Shown piece by piece: positions 8,673 to 15,929 of a DNA stretch of 42,897 nucleotides. Source of the DNA: a virus. Location of the stretch: the IMG/VR virus record IMGVR_UViG_3300043425_000403, positions 1 to 42,897 of that record; one strand, 5' to 3'. Within the stretch, counting starts at the first letter, position 1. Each line of letters starts with the position of its first letter. The position numbers and the translations under genes were made by a program. The notes beneath the pieces are model-generated. The model saw nothing but the letters and a program-made list of their open reading frames with translations. It was not told the DNA's origin and ran no database searches.

Positions 8673-8960
8673 TTACTTCTTTGCGTCGGCCTGTGCTTTC
8701 GCTTCGGCTTCGGCGGCTGCGGCGGCTTCCGCTGCGGCAGCTTCTTCGGCTTCGGCTTGCGCCTTGGCTTCGGCTTCGGCTAACGCTGCGGCTTCCGCTG
8801 CGTCGTCTTTGCTGTCGTCCTTCGCTTTCGCGTCGGTGAAGCCGTGAAACATGGCAACCGCGATCGCGTCGCCTTCGACTTCAATCACGCCTTTTTTCAC
8901 TTCATAGAGTTCGCCGCCGTGTGAAAAGCTGCTTACGCCGTTTGGTGCTTTGAGTTTCAT
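8673..8960 (-). CDS. Small Ala/Glu-rich protein after the capsid gene
   Basis: A 95-aa protein starting MKLKAPNGVSSFSHGG. I chose this ATG because the upstream open frame runs through paired hairpins and lacks a binding site. Residues 1-42 are a compact domain (ELYEVKKGVIEVEGDAIAVAMFHGF). Residues about 45-95 are almost entirely Ala, Glu, Asp and Lys, a predicted charged helix. I do not recognise a function. Position between major capsid and connector suggests a head component. Confidence 0.7.
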   Translation of the reverse strand: MKLKAPNGVSSFSHGGELYEVKKGVIEVEGDAIAVAMFHGFTDAKAKDDSKDDAAEAAALAEAEAKAQAEAEEAAAAEAAAAAEAEAKAQADAKK

Positions 8961-8993
8961 GTGGTGCTTTCGTTGTGGTTCGATGACATGGCA

Positions 8994-9037
8994 GGGGGCG
9001 CAAACCCCCTTCCACGATACGACGGGGCCGAAGCCCC
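8994..9037 (-). other. Tandem GC hairpins in the 3' flank of the major capsid gene
   Basis: Two stem-loops follow the capsid stop on the minus strand: a GGGGC-TTCG-GCCCC stem with a stable TTCG tetraloop (9024-9037) and a GGGGG...CCCCC stem (8994-9009). Neither has a T tract, so they look more like mRNA 3'-end protection or partial attenuation than simple terminators. The function is inferred. Confidence 0.5.
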
Positions 9038-9056
9038 GCCGATACATTGCCGTCGC

Positions 9057-10568
9057 TTACGCGTTGGCGATGTTGGAGATCACGCCCATCGAGAATGGTG
9101 CGTAATGTTGCAGCACGCCGTCGGCATAAACACCGTACTCGTACTTGCGCGTTTTCAGCGGCCATTCGAGTTGGTAGTAGTCTTGGCGCAACAGCATTTG
9201 AGCCACGTTGCTGACGTTGCTCATTGGGTAAGGCAGGTTCTTCGTGTAGAAGAAGATCGTGCCCGCTGGCATGTTGGGGTGAACGATCAAATCGACCATC
9301 GTGCCCGTTACTTTGTTCAAGTATTGACCCACGCGCACGCCCGCTTGGATAGTGCCTTGGTTGTCAGCGGCCATCGTCAAACGCAACAGAGGAGCGCCGC
9401 CGTTGGCAACGATCTTCTTGGTGATGTTCACCAACTCTTGTGCGCTGATGTAGGCAACGGAAGGAGACAGGCGATATTTGTTGTAGAAACCAATAAAGGC
9501 TTCTTCAAATTCCACGATGCCGCCAGCGCCGTCGCTAGTCAAACCAGTGTTGCCAGTTGCCATCGCCTTGTAATAGGCGTTTGAGCCTGTCTTGATGGCT
9601 TGGTACAACAGACCGTCGAAATCCAAAGTGGAAGTCGAATTGTCACCGCTACCCATAGAGGCGGCAGTTTGTGCGCCCGAAGCGGCCACGGCGGTGATGC
9701 TCACGCTGTTAACGGAGGTCACAGCCACGAGTTTTTCGCTGCCAGAAGCACCGAAGAACCAACCGTAACCCACAGCACCGCGAACGGCTGCAACGGATGC
9801 GGTCACAGAGCCAGCGCCCGAACCACCAACCACCACAGAGGCAGCGGCAGAAACTTCGGCAGCGCCACCACCGAAGGTGCTTGTCGAACCGTCAGCGTTG
9901 GTGCGAGTGATCTCGGACGGGATGACGGCGGTCGCTGCGTTGAAGTATTGACCTGTCGAACCGTTGTTGACACCCACGGCGTCGAGGTAGGCTTGCAGAC
10001 CCAAGGCAACGCAAATCAGAGAGTACGTTGCAGCGGGCAAAGCGCCGCCAGTGTTTGCGCCTGTTGCGCTTGGAGTTGGGGTTGTGCCCAAGTTCACCGA
10101 AGTGTTGCCGCCCAAAATCAAGCGCTCCTCTTGCACCATTGTGGCTTCAAGAGTTTGTTGCACGGCCAAAGCCTTCACATCTTCGAAGTTCTTCGAAGCA
10201 TAGTTGGCTTCAAACGTCACGCTGTTTTCCAAGCCGAAGCCACGGAAAGCCGCGAAGTTTTCGGTCATCGAATAGTTGATGACGCCGCCGCGTTGACCTT
10301 CGCCCACACCCGCACGCACGTTGGCGACGTTGATGTTGTTAATCGCTTTCCAGTTTGCTTGGATAGCGAAACCACCGCTCACACGAGGAATTTCGTTGCG
10401 CAATGGGGTCAAGATGGGGTACATCTTCTTGGAAGGAGCTTCCAAGTTGTAGGCTTGCAAGCCTGTGGTTGCCGAATTCGGCTGCACGAACGACTTAATC
10501 ACGTCGTCGGATTTGGCTTGGGATGCTTTGAGCAATTCCAAGGTTTCTGCGGTAGTGTTTGCACCCAT
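9057..10568 (-). CDS. Major capsid protein with an Ig-like insertion
   Basis: A 503-aa protein with a strong Shine-Dalgarno (GAAAGGAAA). Capsid-type segments are LTPLRNEIPRVSGG, AFRGFGLENSVTFEA and EERLILGGN, and in the C-terminal half EFEEAFIGFYNKYRLSPSV and IVHPNMPAGTIFFYTK. Between about residues 170 and 320 there is a Ser/Gly/Thr-rich region with GALPAATYSLICVAL and GAVGYGWFFGASGSEKLV, which reads like an Ig/fibronectin-type domain inserted into the HK97-fold shell protein. It lies directly after the protease-scaffold gene. It forms the capsid; the insert probably decorates the surface. Confidence 0.9.
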   Translation of the reverse strand: MGANTTAETLELLKASQAKSDDVIKSFVQPNSATTGLQAYNLEAPSKKMYPILTPLRNEIPRVSGGFAIQANWKAINNINVANVRAGVGEGQRGGVINYSMTENFAAFRGFGLENSVTFEANYASKNFEDVKALAVQQTLEATMVQEERLILGGNTSVNLGTTPTPSATGANTGGALPAATYSLICVALGLQAYLDAVGVNNGSTGQYFNAATAVIPSEITRTNADGSTSTFGGGAAEVSAAASVVVGGSGAGSVTASVAAVRGAVGYGWFFGASGSEKLVAVTSVNSVSITAVAASGAQTAASMGSGDNSTSTLDFDGLLYQAIKTGSNAYYKAMATGNTGLTSDGAGGIVEFEEAFIGFYNKYRLSPSVAYISAQELVNITKKIVANGGAPLLRLTMAADNQGTIQAGVRVGQYLNKVTGTMVDLIVHPNMPAGTIFFYTKNLPYPMSNVSNVAQMLLRQDYYQLEWPLKTRKYEYGVYADGVLQHYAPFSMGVISNIANA

Positions 10569-10630
10569 GATCGTTTCCTTTCAGAGAAAGCGGAGTTGTT
10601 GAAAAAAAGTAGTTGATGAAATAGCGAAGA

Positions 10631-11953
10631 TCAAGCGATCACGCCGCCCTTGGAATGAATAGCTTTAATGAGTGATGCAACATCATTCACGTCGCCCTTG
10701 GCATCTGCCACGGGCACGATTTTGTTGGTGTCGTCGGCATCAATGCCGCCACCGTCTTGCGCCTTAGACACGGCAATTGCGTTCAACAATGCCTTGCCCG
10801 CTGCGGGTTGTTTCTTCAACGCGGCGATCTCGCCTTTGAGCGTTTCGTTCGCGTCGTTCAATTTCTGCAAGTCAGCACGGACGCTTGCGAGGTCGTCCAT
10901 GTGCGCCTTGTTCACGTCTTCGGTGTGGTCATGCTTGGCGGCTTCGTCAGCCTTGCAAGCTGCACCCATCGCGGCACAGTGGTCGTGCATGGCTTGCAGC
11001 TTTTCCATATTCTTCGCCGAGATTGACTTGCCAGCTTTTGCCACGTCCACGACGTGATCGGCTTTGGCTTCTTCGGTCAATTCTTTGGTTTCCTCGGCCA
11101 CCATGTCGGTCAAGATGCCAGCGAGCAATTCGACGGCATCTTTAAGCATGGCGGGCAAGGCGCTTCCGTCGGCTTCATATTCAGCTTCCCAAGTCACGTC
11201 TTGGCGCAAGTTGTTCAACGAGTTAAGCAACTCAGACAACCAAGCAACGGTATACATGCCCTTGGCAATACCGTTGCTCGTTGGGATTTCGTCAGCTTTG
11301 GCAGCGTCGTCGGCTGCGGGTGCTGCGGGTTCGGCCACGGGGTCGGCTGCGGGTACTTCGACGGCGGTTTCGACCGCTGGCGTTTCCACGGCGGGCACTT
11401 CAACAGGCGCGTCGGGCGTTTCTTTCGACTTAGCAAGTTCGGCTTGCGCCAACTCGACCAAGCGTTGTGGGGAAATATCGCCCTTGTCGAGCAACGCGGC
11501 CAACTCGGTCACGGCTTGTTCGGGAGAGGCGGCAACGCCGTCAGCTTTCCAAACTGTAATCAGCGCTTCGGGATTTGCGGGGCGATCGACCAAGCTGATT
11601 TCGGACAACTTCAACGAATTGATGATGCCCTCGGCTTTGGCGAGCGCCTTGCCACCGATGGAGAAGCCCTTGTAAACGCCCGCCTTGACCTTGGCCCAAG
11701 CGCTATCGTCAACAACGTGGGCGCTAATGAAGCAACCCTTGTCGTCCATCTCGGCAGACTTAGCCACACCCACGGCGCTTGGTTGGTGCATCTCACGAAT
11801 GTTGGCGAACTTCATGTAATCGTCGAGGGCTGCGGCCATCGCGTCTTTGGTCACGATCTCGCCTTGGCTGTCCAACGCCTCGGTGCTGGCGTAGCCATAG
11901 ACCATGCGTTTTTCGTCATCAACCTTGCAGATTTCCGCGAAGATGTTTTTCAT
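10631..11953 (-). CDS. Prohead protease fused to scaffold (XkdF-like protease domain)
   Basis: A 440-aa protein. Residues 1-150 resemble the XkdF-type phage serine protease: VYGYASTEALDSQGEIV, IREMHQPSAVG (candidate His) and VKAGVYKGFSIGG (candidate Ser), then LSEISLVDRPANPEA. Residues about 180-225 are a Pro/Ala/Val/Glu linker. The rest is helical and charged, with a coiled coil near 350-395, as in scaffolding proteins. The fusion would guide shell assembly and then digest itself. It precedes the major capsid gene. Catalytic residues are suggested by position only. Confidence 0.85.
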   Translation of the reverse strand: MKNIFAEICKVDDEKRMVYGYASTEALDSQGEIVTKDAMAAALDDYMKFANIREMHQPSAVGVAKSAEMDDKGCFISAHVVDDSAWAKVKAGVYKGFSIGGKALAKAEGIINSLKLSEISLVDRPANPEALITVWKADGVAASPEQAVTELAALLDKGDISPQRLVELAQAELAKSKETPDAPVEVPAVETPAVETAVEVPAADPVAEPAAPAADDAAKADEIPTSNGIAKGMYTVAWLSELLNSLNNLRQDVTWEAEYEADGSALPAMLKDAVELLAGILTDMVAEETKELTEEAKADHVVDVAKAGKSISAKNMEKLQAMHDHCAAMGAACKADEAAKHDHTEDVNKAHMDDLASVRADLQKLNDANETLKGEIAALKKQPAAGKALLNAIAVSKAQDGGGIDADDTNKIVPVADAKGDVNDVASLIKAIHSKGGVIA

Positions 11954-11967
11954 GCCGTTTTCCTTTC

Positions 11968-11990
11968 AGTGCGCCCATTAAGGTAGCAGT
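11968..11990. promoter_or_regulatory. Dyad operator upstream of the protease-capsid operon
   Basis: Half-sites AGTGCGCCC and GGTAGCAGT are separated by 5 bases, a match to the dyad AATGCTACC-N5-GGTAGCATT found at seven other places. It lies 14 bases before the protease start codon, just downstream of a good minus-strand promoter. A bound repressor would block initiation or early elongation. Confidence 0.65.
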
Positions 11991-12002
11991 TTATTTCGTG
12001 CA

Positions 12003-12030
12003 ATCATAGCCGAATCAATGGCTTTGTCTA
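12003..12030 (-). promoter_or_regulatory. Sigma70-like promoter for the protease-capsid operon
   Basis: On the minus strand TAGACA (5/6 to the -35 consensus) and TATGAT (5/6 to the -10 consensus) are spaced by 16 bases. Transcription would start a few bases before the dyad at 11968-11990 and read the protease, capsid and tail genes. It lies in the 110-base gap between two minus-strand genes. Confidence 0.6.
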
Positions 12031-12063
12031 TGCTCAGATTCTAGCCGCCAATTTGAGGTGCAT

Positions 12064-12381
12064 TTACACCCACGGCAACGCGGGCCGACCAAACGATGCC
12101 GAGGCAATCATGTAATCAAGCATTTGTTGCATAAACGGTTTGGACGCTTGCGCATCTATCACCGAATCCACCCATCCCAACACCTTCGCCTCGGTCAAGT
12201 CGTTGTAAGGCGTAAAGTCGTCCACGTCGGCGTCACCCAACGGCGCGGTGATGCTCATGGATGCCGTCGTTCCCGAATCGCTCGCGGTCAACGAGCAATC
12301 GACCTCTTTCACCACATTGACCAACGCCCCAACCGTTTCGGTTCGCATTGCCAAAATCAACACGCTGAAAATCGCCGCCAT
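12064..12381 (-). CDS. Small conserved phage protein of unknown function
   Basis: A 105-aa protein ending the fibre cassette. It has a beta-rich N-terminal half (VNVVKEVDCSLTASDSGTTAS) and a segment DFTPYNDLTEAKVLGWVDSVID, which I recognise from small proteins of many phage structural modules without an assigned role. It follows the S74-type fibre by 9 bases, so it is probably made with it and could be a structural or assembly accessory. Confidence 0.7.
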   Translation of the reverse strand: MAAIFSVLILAMRTETVGALVNVVKEVDCSLTASDSGTTASMSITAPLGDADVDDFTPYNDLTEAKVLGWVDSVIDAQASKPFMQQMLDYMIASASFGRPALPWV

Positions 12382-12390
12382 TCGAGCCTC

Positions 12391-13548
12391 TTAGTTTTCC
12401 AGTTTTGCCAATCGTTGTTCGAGTTGAACCACCCGCTCGGCCAGCGCAATTGCTGAAACCAATGCGGCGTTGCCATAGGCGACGGACAACTTGCCGTCGG
12501 CCCCCATCATCACGGCGTCTTCCAGTACCCAACGCAACGATTGAGCGGAAACACCCACTTGCGTCGCTTCAATGTCGAGGCGGTCATAAATGCCGTGCTT
12601 CACGTTGGCAAGCATCTCGACAAAGTTGCGTTGCAACGGACGCCAATTGGTTTTCAGCGTTTCGTCGGAGTTGCCAGTTACGTTGCCGACAACGGTCAAG
12701 TTTTGCGAGGTGTCGAGGGTCGCCGCCAACACGTTGTTCGTGTAGAACGCGATCGGCAAATATGTGCCCGTGCCGTTCTTGGACGAGCGCAATTGCATCT
12801 CACCCGCGCCGATGTAGATTTGCGCCGTTGATGCGTTTGCCACGTCGGGGCCGTTGGCTACTGTCCACGCCGCCGCGCCGCCTGTGCCGTTCGGGATGGC
12901 GATAATGCTTGTCACCCCGTTGACCGTGTTCGTTTGAAACATCAAGCGGCTTGCCAACGTCGCGTTGCTGAAATCGCCTGTGATGCGTGCGCTCGCGCTG
13001 GCGAAGTTGAAGCCCGTCGCGTTGATGGTGACGTTGGTCGTCGCCCCCGAAACCGCCGAACCGATGTTGACGTTGGTCGTCGAGCCACTTGCGCCCGCCG
13101 TGCCGACGTTGATCGTCTTGGTGTTGCCCGACAGCGTTGCGCCACCGCCAAGCGTGCTTGACGAGTTCGCGGTGGACATGCCGAAGAAGCCCGCCGCGTT
13201 GTTGAACGACACCGAACCCGCAAAACTTTGCGAGAAGTTGCCAACGTGCGCAAGGGTCGCGCTGACGTTGGGAAGTGTGAACGTCTGCGTCGTACCCGTG
13301 CCAATGGTCGCGGCATCAAACTTGGCGATCTTGGTGTTGTCTACGTTGTCGAAGATCGCAAACAAGCTGTCGTCGAATGTGCTGCCGCCACCCCCACCAC
13401 CGCCAATGGTGACAACCACCCCGCCCGCGTCTTTGGTATATAGCAGTTTGTCCGCTAAGTTGATGGCGATTTCGCCAATCTGCAAATCGGTGGAAAGCGG
13501 CACTTTGCCCGCTACCGACGAACGCTTGGGGATGATGATGTTGCTCAT
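12391..13548 (-). CDS. Fibre protein with C-terminal intramolecular chaperone (peptidase S74-like)
   Basis: A 385-aa protein. The N-terminus (MSNIIIPKRSSVAGKVP ... GEIAINLADKLLYTK) resembles the Mtd-type adapter also seen in the next upstream gene. The middle is low-complexity beta-helix-like sequence rich in Thr, Ser, Gly and Asn. From Ser294 (SDETLKTN) the sequence fits the self-cleaving S74 chaperone domain, with the Ser-Lys dyad at the start, GVSAQSLRWVL, and a final coiled coil (ALAERVVQLEQRLAKLEN). This domain trimerises fibres and then cuts itself off. It lies in the capsid module rather than with the tail genes. Confidence 0.85.
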   Translation of the reverse strand: MSNIIIPKRSSVAGKVPLSTDLQIGEIAINLADKLLYTKDAGGVVVTIGGGGGGGSTFDDSLFAIFDNVDNTKIAKFDAATIGTGTTQTFTLPNVSATLAHVGNFSQSFAGSVSFNNAAGFFGMSTANSSSTLGGGATLSGNTKTINVGTAGASGSTTNVNIGSAVSGATTNVTINATGFNFASASARITGDFSNATLASRLMFQTNTVNGVTSIIAIPNGTGGAAAWTVANGPDVANASTAQIYIGAGEMQLRSSKNGTGTYLPIAFYTNNVLAATLDTSQNLTVVGNVTGNSDETLKTNWRPLQRNFVEMLANVKHGIYDRLDIEATQVGVSAQSLRWVLEDAVMMGADGKLSVAYGNAALVSAIALAERVVQLEQRLAKLEN

Positions 13549-13560
13549 TGGTATCTACCT

Positions 13561-13586
13561 AAAAAAACGCCCCGTATGTACGGGGC
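13561..13586 (-). terminator. Rho-independent terminator between two fibre genes
   Basis: On the minus strand GCCCCGT pairs with ACGGGGC around a 4-base loop, followed by G and a run of seven T. It follows the 406-aa fibre gene stop by 12 bases and precedes the S74-type fibre gene, so it should separate or attenuate the two. Confidence 0.8.
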
Positions 13587-13597
13587 AAAGGCCCGAG

Positions 13598-14818
13598 TTA
13601 GAACGTGCCGCCGTCCACGGTGCTTGATGGGTCGAGGTAGTCAGTGCCCGCAACCGCTGCGCCGTATGCGCCCGCCGCGCCTTTGACCAAGCCGCTCACG
13701 AGCGTGGTGCGACCGAGGCCACCATAAGCCACGGCGATCGCGCTACCTTGCCAAGTACCTGTCCCGATCGTGCCCACGGTCACGATGCTTGTTTGGCCCG
13801 CATAGGTGTCGGCGATCTTGATGCCGCTACCCGAAACATCGATGGTCGAACCGTTGGCGACCACGGCGAAGGTGCTGCCGACCAACGAGAGGCCATTACC
13901 AGCCGCGTAAGAGCCCGCGCCCGAAAACTGTGTGAACGTCACGGCGGTTGTGCCGATCGTGCCGCCTTGGTTGACGGTACACGTCCAACCCGTGTCGGCC
14001 AACGTCGAACCTTCTTCGACGAACACGAACGCGCTCACCAATTCAGACCAAGCGTTTGCGTCGCTAGAACGTGCCCATGACGAACCGCTGACGATGTAAA
14101 TGCCGTTTTGCGACGCGGTGCTTTGATTCTTCACCAACACGCGATCGCCAGCGACAACACTGATGCCGTCAATGTTTTGTTCACCCGACAAGGTGATGTT
14201 GGCGGTCGTCGCGGCTTTGACTGAATCCTTGGGCTTCAAGCCCTGTGCGACGCTGTCCACATAACCTTTGGTCGCGCCATCGGTGTCAGCGGTAGGCGTG
14301 CCCACGTTGACGACTTTGTAGCCGCCCATCGACAAATCAGCGCTTGGGGCCGACAAATCGCTGAGTGATGCTTGGCCCGCTGCGGTCACAAGACCTTTGC
14401 CGTTGACCGTCACCTTGGTGAAGCCCGCGCCGACGTTGCTGTTGACCGTTGCCAGCGTGATCGCTTGGCTGTAATTGGCCGAGCCGTCGAACGAACCCGA
14501 GGCGGTGGCGTCACCCGTGAACGCAATGGTGCGTGCGGTGGCGAGTTTGGTGGCCGTGCCCGCGTTGCCGCTCACGTCGCCAACAATGACTTCGACGAAG
14601 GTCTTTTGGCCGTCAATTGTTTGATCGCTCACCAAGTCAACGGCGAAGCCCTCACCGCCAATTGCGATGACTTGCGTTGCGCTACCACCCGCGCCACCCG
14701 TGCCGAGGCCGTAGTAAAGCGTTTTCGTGATCTCGTTAAACGCCAATTCAGCGTTTGCGAGCGATGCGGGTGCGCTGCTACTGGATGCGCCGCGCTTGAT
14801 GCGAATGGTGTTTGACAT
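13598..14818 (-). CDS. Fibre protein with Mtd-like N-terminal adapter
   Basis: A 406-aa protein. Residues 1-42 (TIRIKRGASSSSAPASLANAELAFNEITKTLYYG) resemble the N-terminal domain of the Bordetella phage major tropism determinant, an adapter that attaches fibres to virions. The body is repetitive and beta-rich, with segments such as TDGATKGYVDSVAQGLKPKDSV and GLSLVGSTFAV that are common in phage fibres. It ends in VDGGTF, close to the DGGNF end of the 86-aa protein just upstream. It probably forms a trimeric head or neck fibre. Confidence 0.8.
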   Translation of the reverse strand: MSNTIRIKRGASSSSAPASLANAELAFNEITKTLYYGLGTGGAGGSATQVIAIGGEGFAVDLVSDQTIDGQKTFVEVIVGDVSGNAGTATKLATARTIAFTGDATASGSFDGSANYSQAITLATVNSNVGAGFTKVTVNGKGLVTAAGQASLSDLSAPSADLSMGGYKVVNVGTPTADTDGATKGYVDSVAQGLKPKDSVKAATTANITLSGEQNIDGISVVAGDRVLVKNQSTASQNGIYIVSGSSWARSSDANAWSELVSAFVFVEEGSTLADTGWTCTVNQGGTIGTTAVTFTQFSGAGSYAAGNGLSLVGSTFAVVANGSTIDVSGSGIKIADTYAGQTSIVTVGTIGTGTWQGSAIAVAYGGLGRTTLVSGLVKGAAGAYGAAVAGTDYLDPSSTVDGGTF

Positions 14819-14828
14819 GAATTACCCC

Positions 14829-15089
14829 TTAAAAATTGCCGCCGTCGGTCAAGTTGGCTTGTGGATTGTTCACCCACTCTTGCGATTGAAATTGCAGAAC
14901 GTCTAAATTCTGCGGATTGGTTAGGTTGACGACATAGCCGCCAAGTTTGCCGTTTGAATCGTCACCCTTTGGGCCTTGTGGCCCAACCGCTGTGACTGAA
15001 ACTTGTGGCTTTGTGGTGAGTACATCGACGGTCGTGCCTTGGTCTACGACCTGCACAACCTGTTTGATCGTTTTGACTTCGACGTTCAT
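14829..15089 (-). CDS. Small fibre-like protein with a collagen-like stub
   Basis: An 86-aa protein starting MNVEVKTIKQVVQVVDQG. It has one short collagen-like element (VGPQGPKGDDS, about residues 33-43) and a C-terminus (NLDVLQFQSQEWVNNPQANL...DGGNF) like the repeat units of phage head and tail fibres. Its ATG overlaps the stop of the gene before it (ATGA). It probably pairs with the neighbouring 116-aa protein as a base or adapter for the fibres. Confidence 0.7.
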   Translation of the reverse strand: MNVEVKTIKQVVQVVDQGTTVDVLTTKPQVSVTAVGPQGPKGDDSNGKLGGYVVNLTNPQNLDVLQFQSQEWVNNPQANLTDGGNF

Positions 15090-15436
15090 CGCGTCACCTC
15101 GGCGTCAATGGTAAATGCGCCCTCCAACAAGCGGGTCACTTGCCCGCCGCTGCTACGCATTTCGAGGTCGTACACATACACGCCCGCTGGCAACTGCGCA
15201 GTGGCTTCGGGGGCAACGTCAAACATGATCGTGCCCAAGTTGCCGCCCAACACAATCGTGTCGTCGTCGGTGCTGAATGTGGCGATCACGTCGGTCGAAC
15301 CTTTGGAGGGGCGCACTTGCATCTTTGCGGAGTACCCGAGCAAGTTGATTGGGGTTTGGTCGGGGTTGCGCCAAGTCACGACGAGATTAAACGTCGCGCC
15401 TTGCTCCAAGACCATTTTGTATAACCCTGCACTCAT
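15086..15436 (-). CDS. Beta-sandwich structural protein (BppU N-domain-like)
   Basis: A 116-aa protein. I use the ATG at 15436, which overlaps the stop of the nuclease gene (ATGA); the open frame extends further upstream without support. The pattern LEQGATFNLVVTWRNPDQTPINLLGYSAKMQVR and LPAGVYVYDLEM resembles the Ig-like N-terminal domain of upper baseplate proteins, and is common in small virion proteins next to fibres. It is probably an attachment module for the fibre cassette. Confidence 0.7.
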   Translation of the reverse strand: MSAGLYKMVLEQGATFNLVVTWRNPDQTPINLLGYSAKMQVRPSKGSTDVIATFSTDDDTIVLGGNLGTIMFDVAPEATAQLPAGVYVYDLEMRSSGGQVTRLLEGAFTIDAEVTR

Positions 15437-15771
15437 AAATTGCCCCCGATCGCGTGATTTGCTGCCCCGATGGTAGCATTTCCACCCCATCCAATCATCA
15501 TATTTGACCACTCCAACAACTCCAACTCGGAGCCGTGGTTGCGCTCGAAAGACTTTTTGCCAGCGTGGACGGCTTCACCGTTTGGCCCGTGTTGGTGGTG
15601 ATACGGGCAAAGGCCAATCGTTTGATCGTCGGTATTGCGGCGGTTTGGCACTCGTCCCGTGAGCAAATGGTGGATGGCGGGCGGCGTTGGGCCTAACCCC
15701 TCGCGCATACACACGCAGCACCCCAAATCGACGAGGCGCGAATAACGATCGTCGCGTTCGCTCTTGGTCAT
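15433..15771 (-). CDS. HNH nuclease, Ref-like (RecA-dependent nuclease family)
   Basis: A 112-aa protein with Cys18, Cys19 and Cys21, His34-His35 (AIHHLLTGR), then DDQTIGLCPYHHQHG (Cys55, His58, His59, His61), HAGKKSFERNHG and ELELLEW. This matches the P1 Ref / recombination-enhancement nuclease pattern. Known Ref cuts DNA where RecA forms displacement loops. Its start and stop both overlap neighbours by ATGA, so it is embedded in the head operon. A perfect half of the repeated dyad operator lies inside its 3' end. Confidence 0.8.
   Translation of the reverse strand: MTKSERDDRYSRLVDLGCCVCMREGLGPTPPAIHHLLTGRVPNRRNTDDQTIGLCPYHHQHGPNGEAVHAGKKSFERNHGSELELLEWSNMMIGWGGNATIGAANHAIGGNL
15458..15480. 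promoter_or_regulatory. Dyad operator inside the 3' end of the Ref-like gene
   Basis: TTTGCTGCC and GGTAGCATT are separated by 5 bases (CCGAT). The second half is a perfect half-site. Although in coding sequence, it lies 22 bases upstream of the start of the fibre-cassette gene at 15436, so it could act on an internal promoter or block read-through. Among the eight copies this one is the least certain because coding constraint could explain part of it. Confidence 0.45.
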
Positions 15772-15929
15772 GCGTTGTTGTGGTGTGGGCGTTGATCTTT
15801 AAGCACACCGACGGGGCCACCGTGGGGCGCTCGGTGTGGCACGGGCTTGCCCATCACCAACGACGGCTTCTTGTATGCGTCCATCGCGCCCGCACGGGCG
15901 GGGGTGGAAGGTTTCGGGGTGTAGGTCAT
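15768..15929 (-). CDS. Small 53-aa protein between portal and Ref-like nuclease
   Basis: An ORF beginning MTYTPKPSTPARAGAMDAYK and ending QRPHHNNA. Its ATG overlaps the portal stop and its TGA overlaps the nuclease start, both as ATGA, which is strong evidence of real coupled translation. It is Pro-, His- and Lys-rich with no recognisable domain. It is too small and disordered-looking to assign a role. Confidence 0.75.
   Translation of the reverse strand: MTYTPKPSTPARAGAMDAYKKPSLVMGKPVPHRAPHGGPVGVLKDQRPHHNNA

Noticed and set aside
9600-10616. 338-codon plus-strand frame opposite the capsid gene
   Set aside because: It is antisense to the major capsid protein and Cys/His/Gly-rich, with no recognisable motif.
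13598-14818. Diversity-generating retroelement suggested by the Mtd-like adapter
   Set aside because: No reverse transcriptase, no template/variable repeat pair and no accessory gene are visible. Only the adapter domain is shared.
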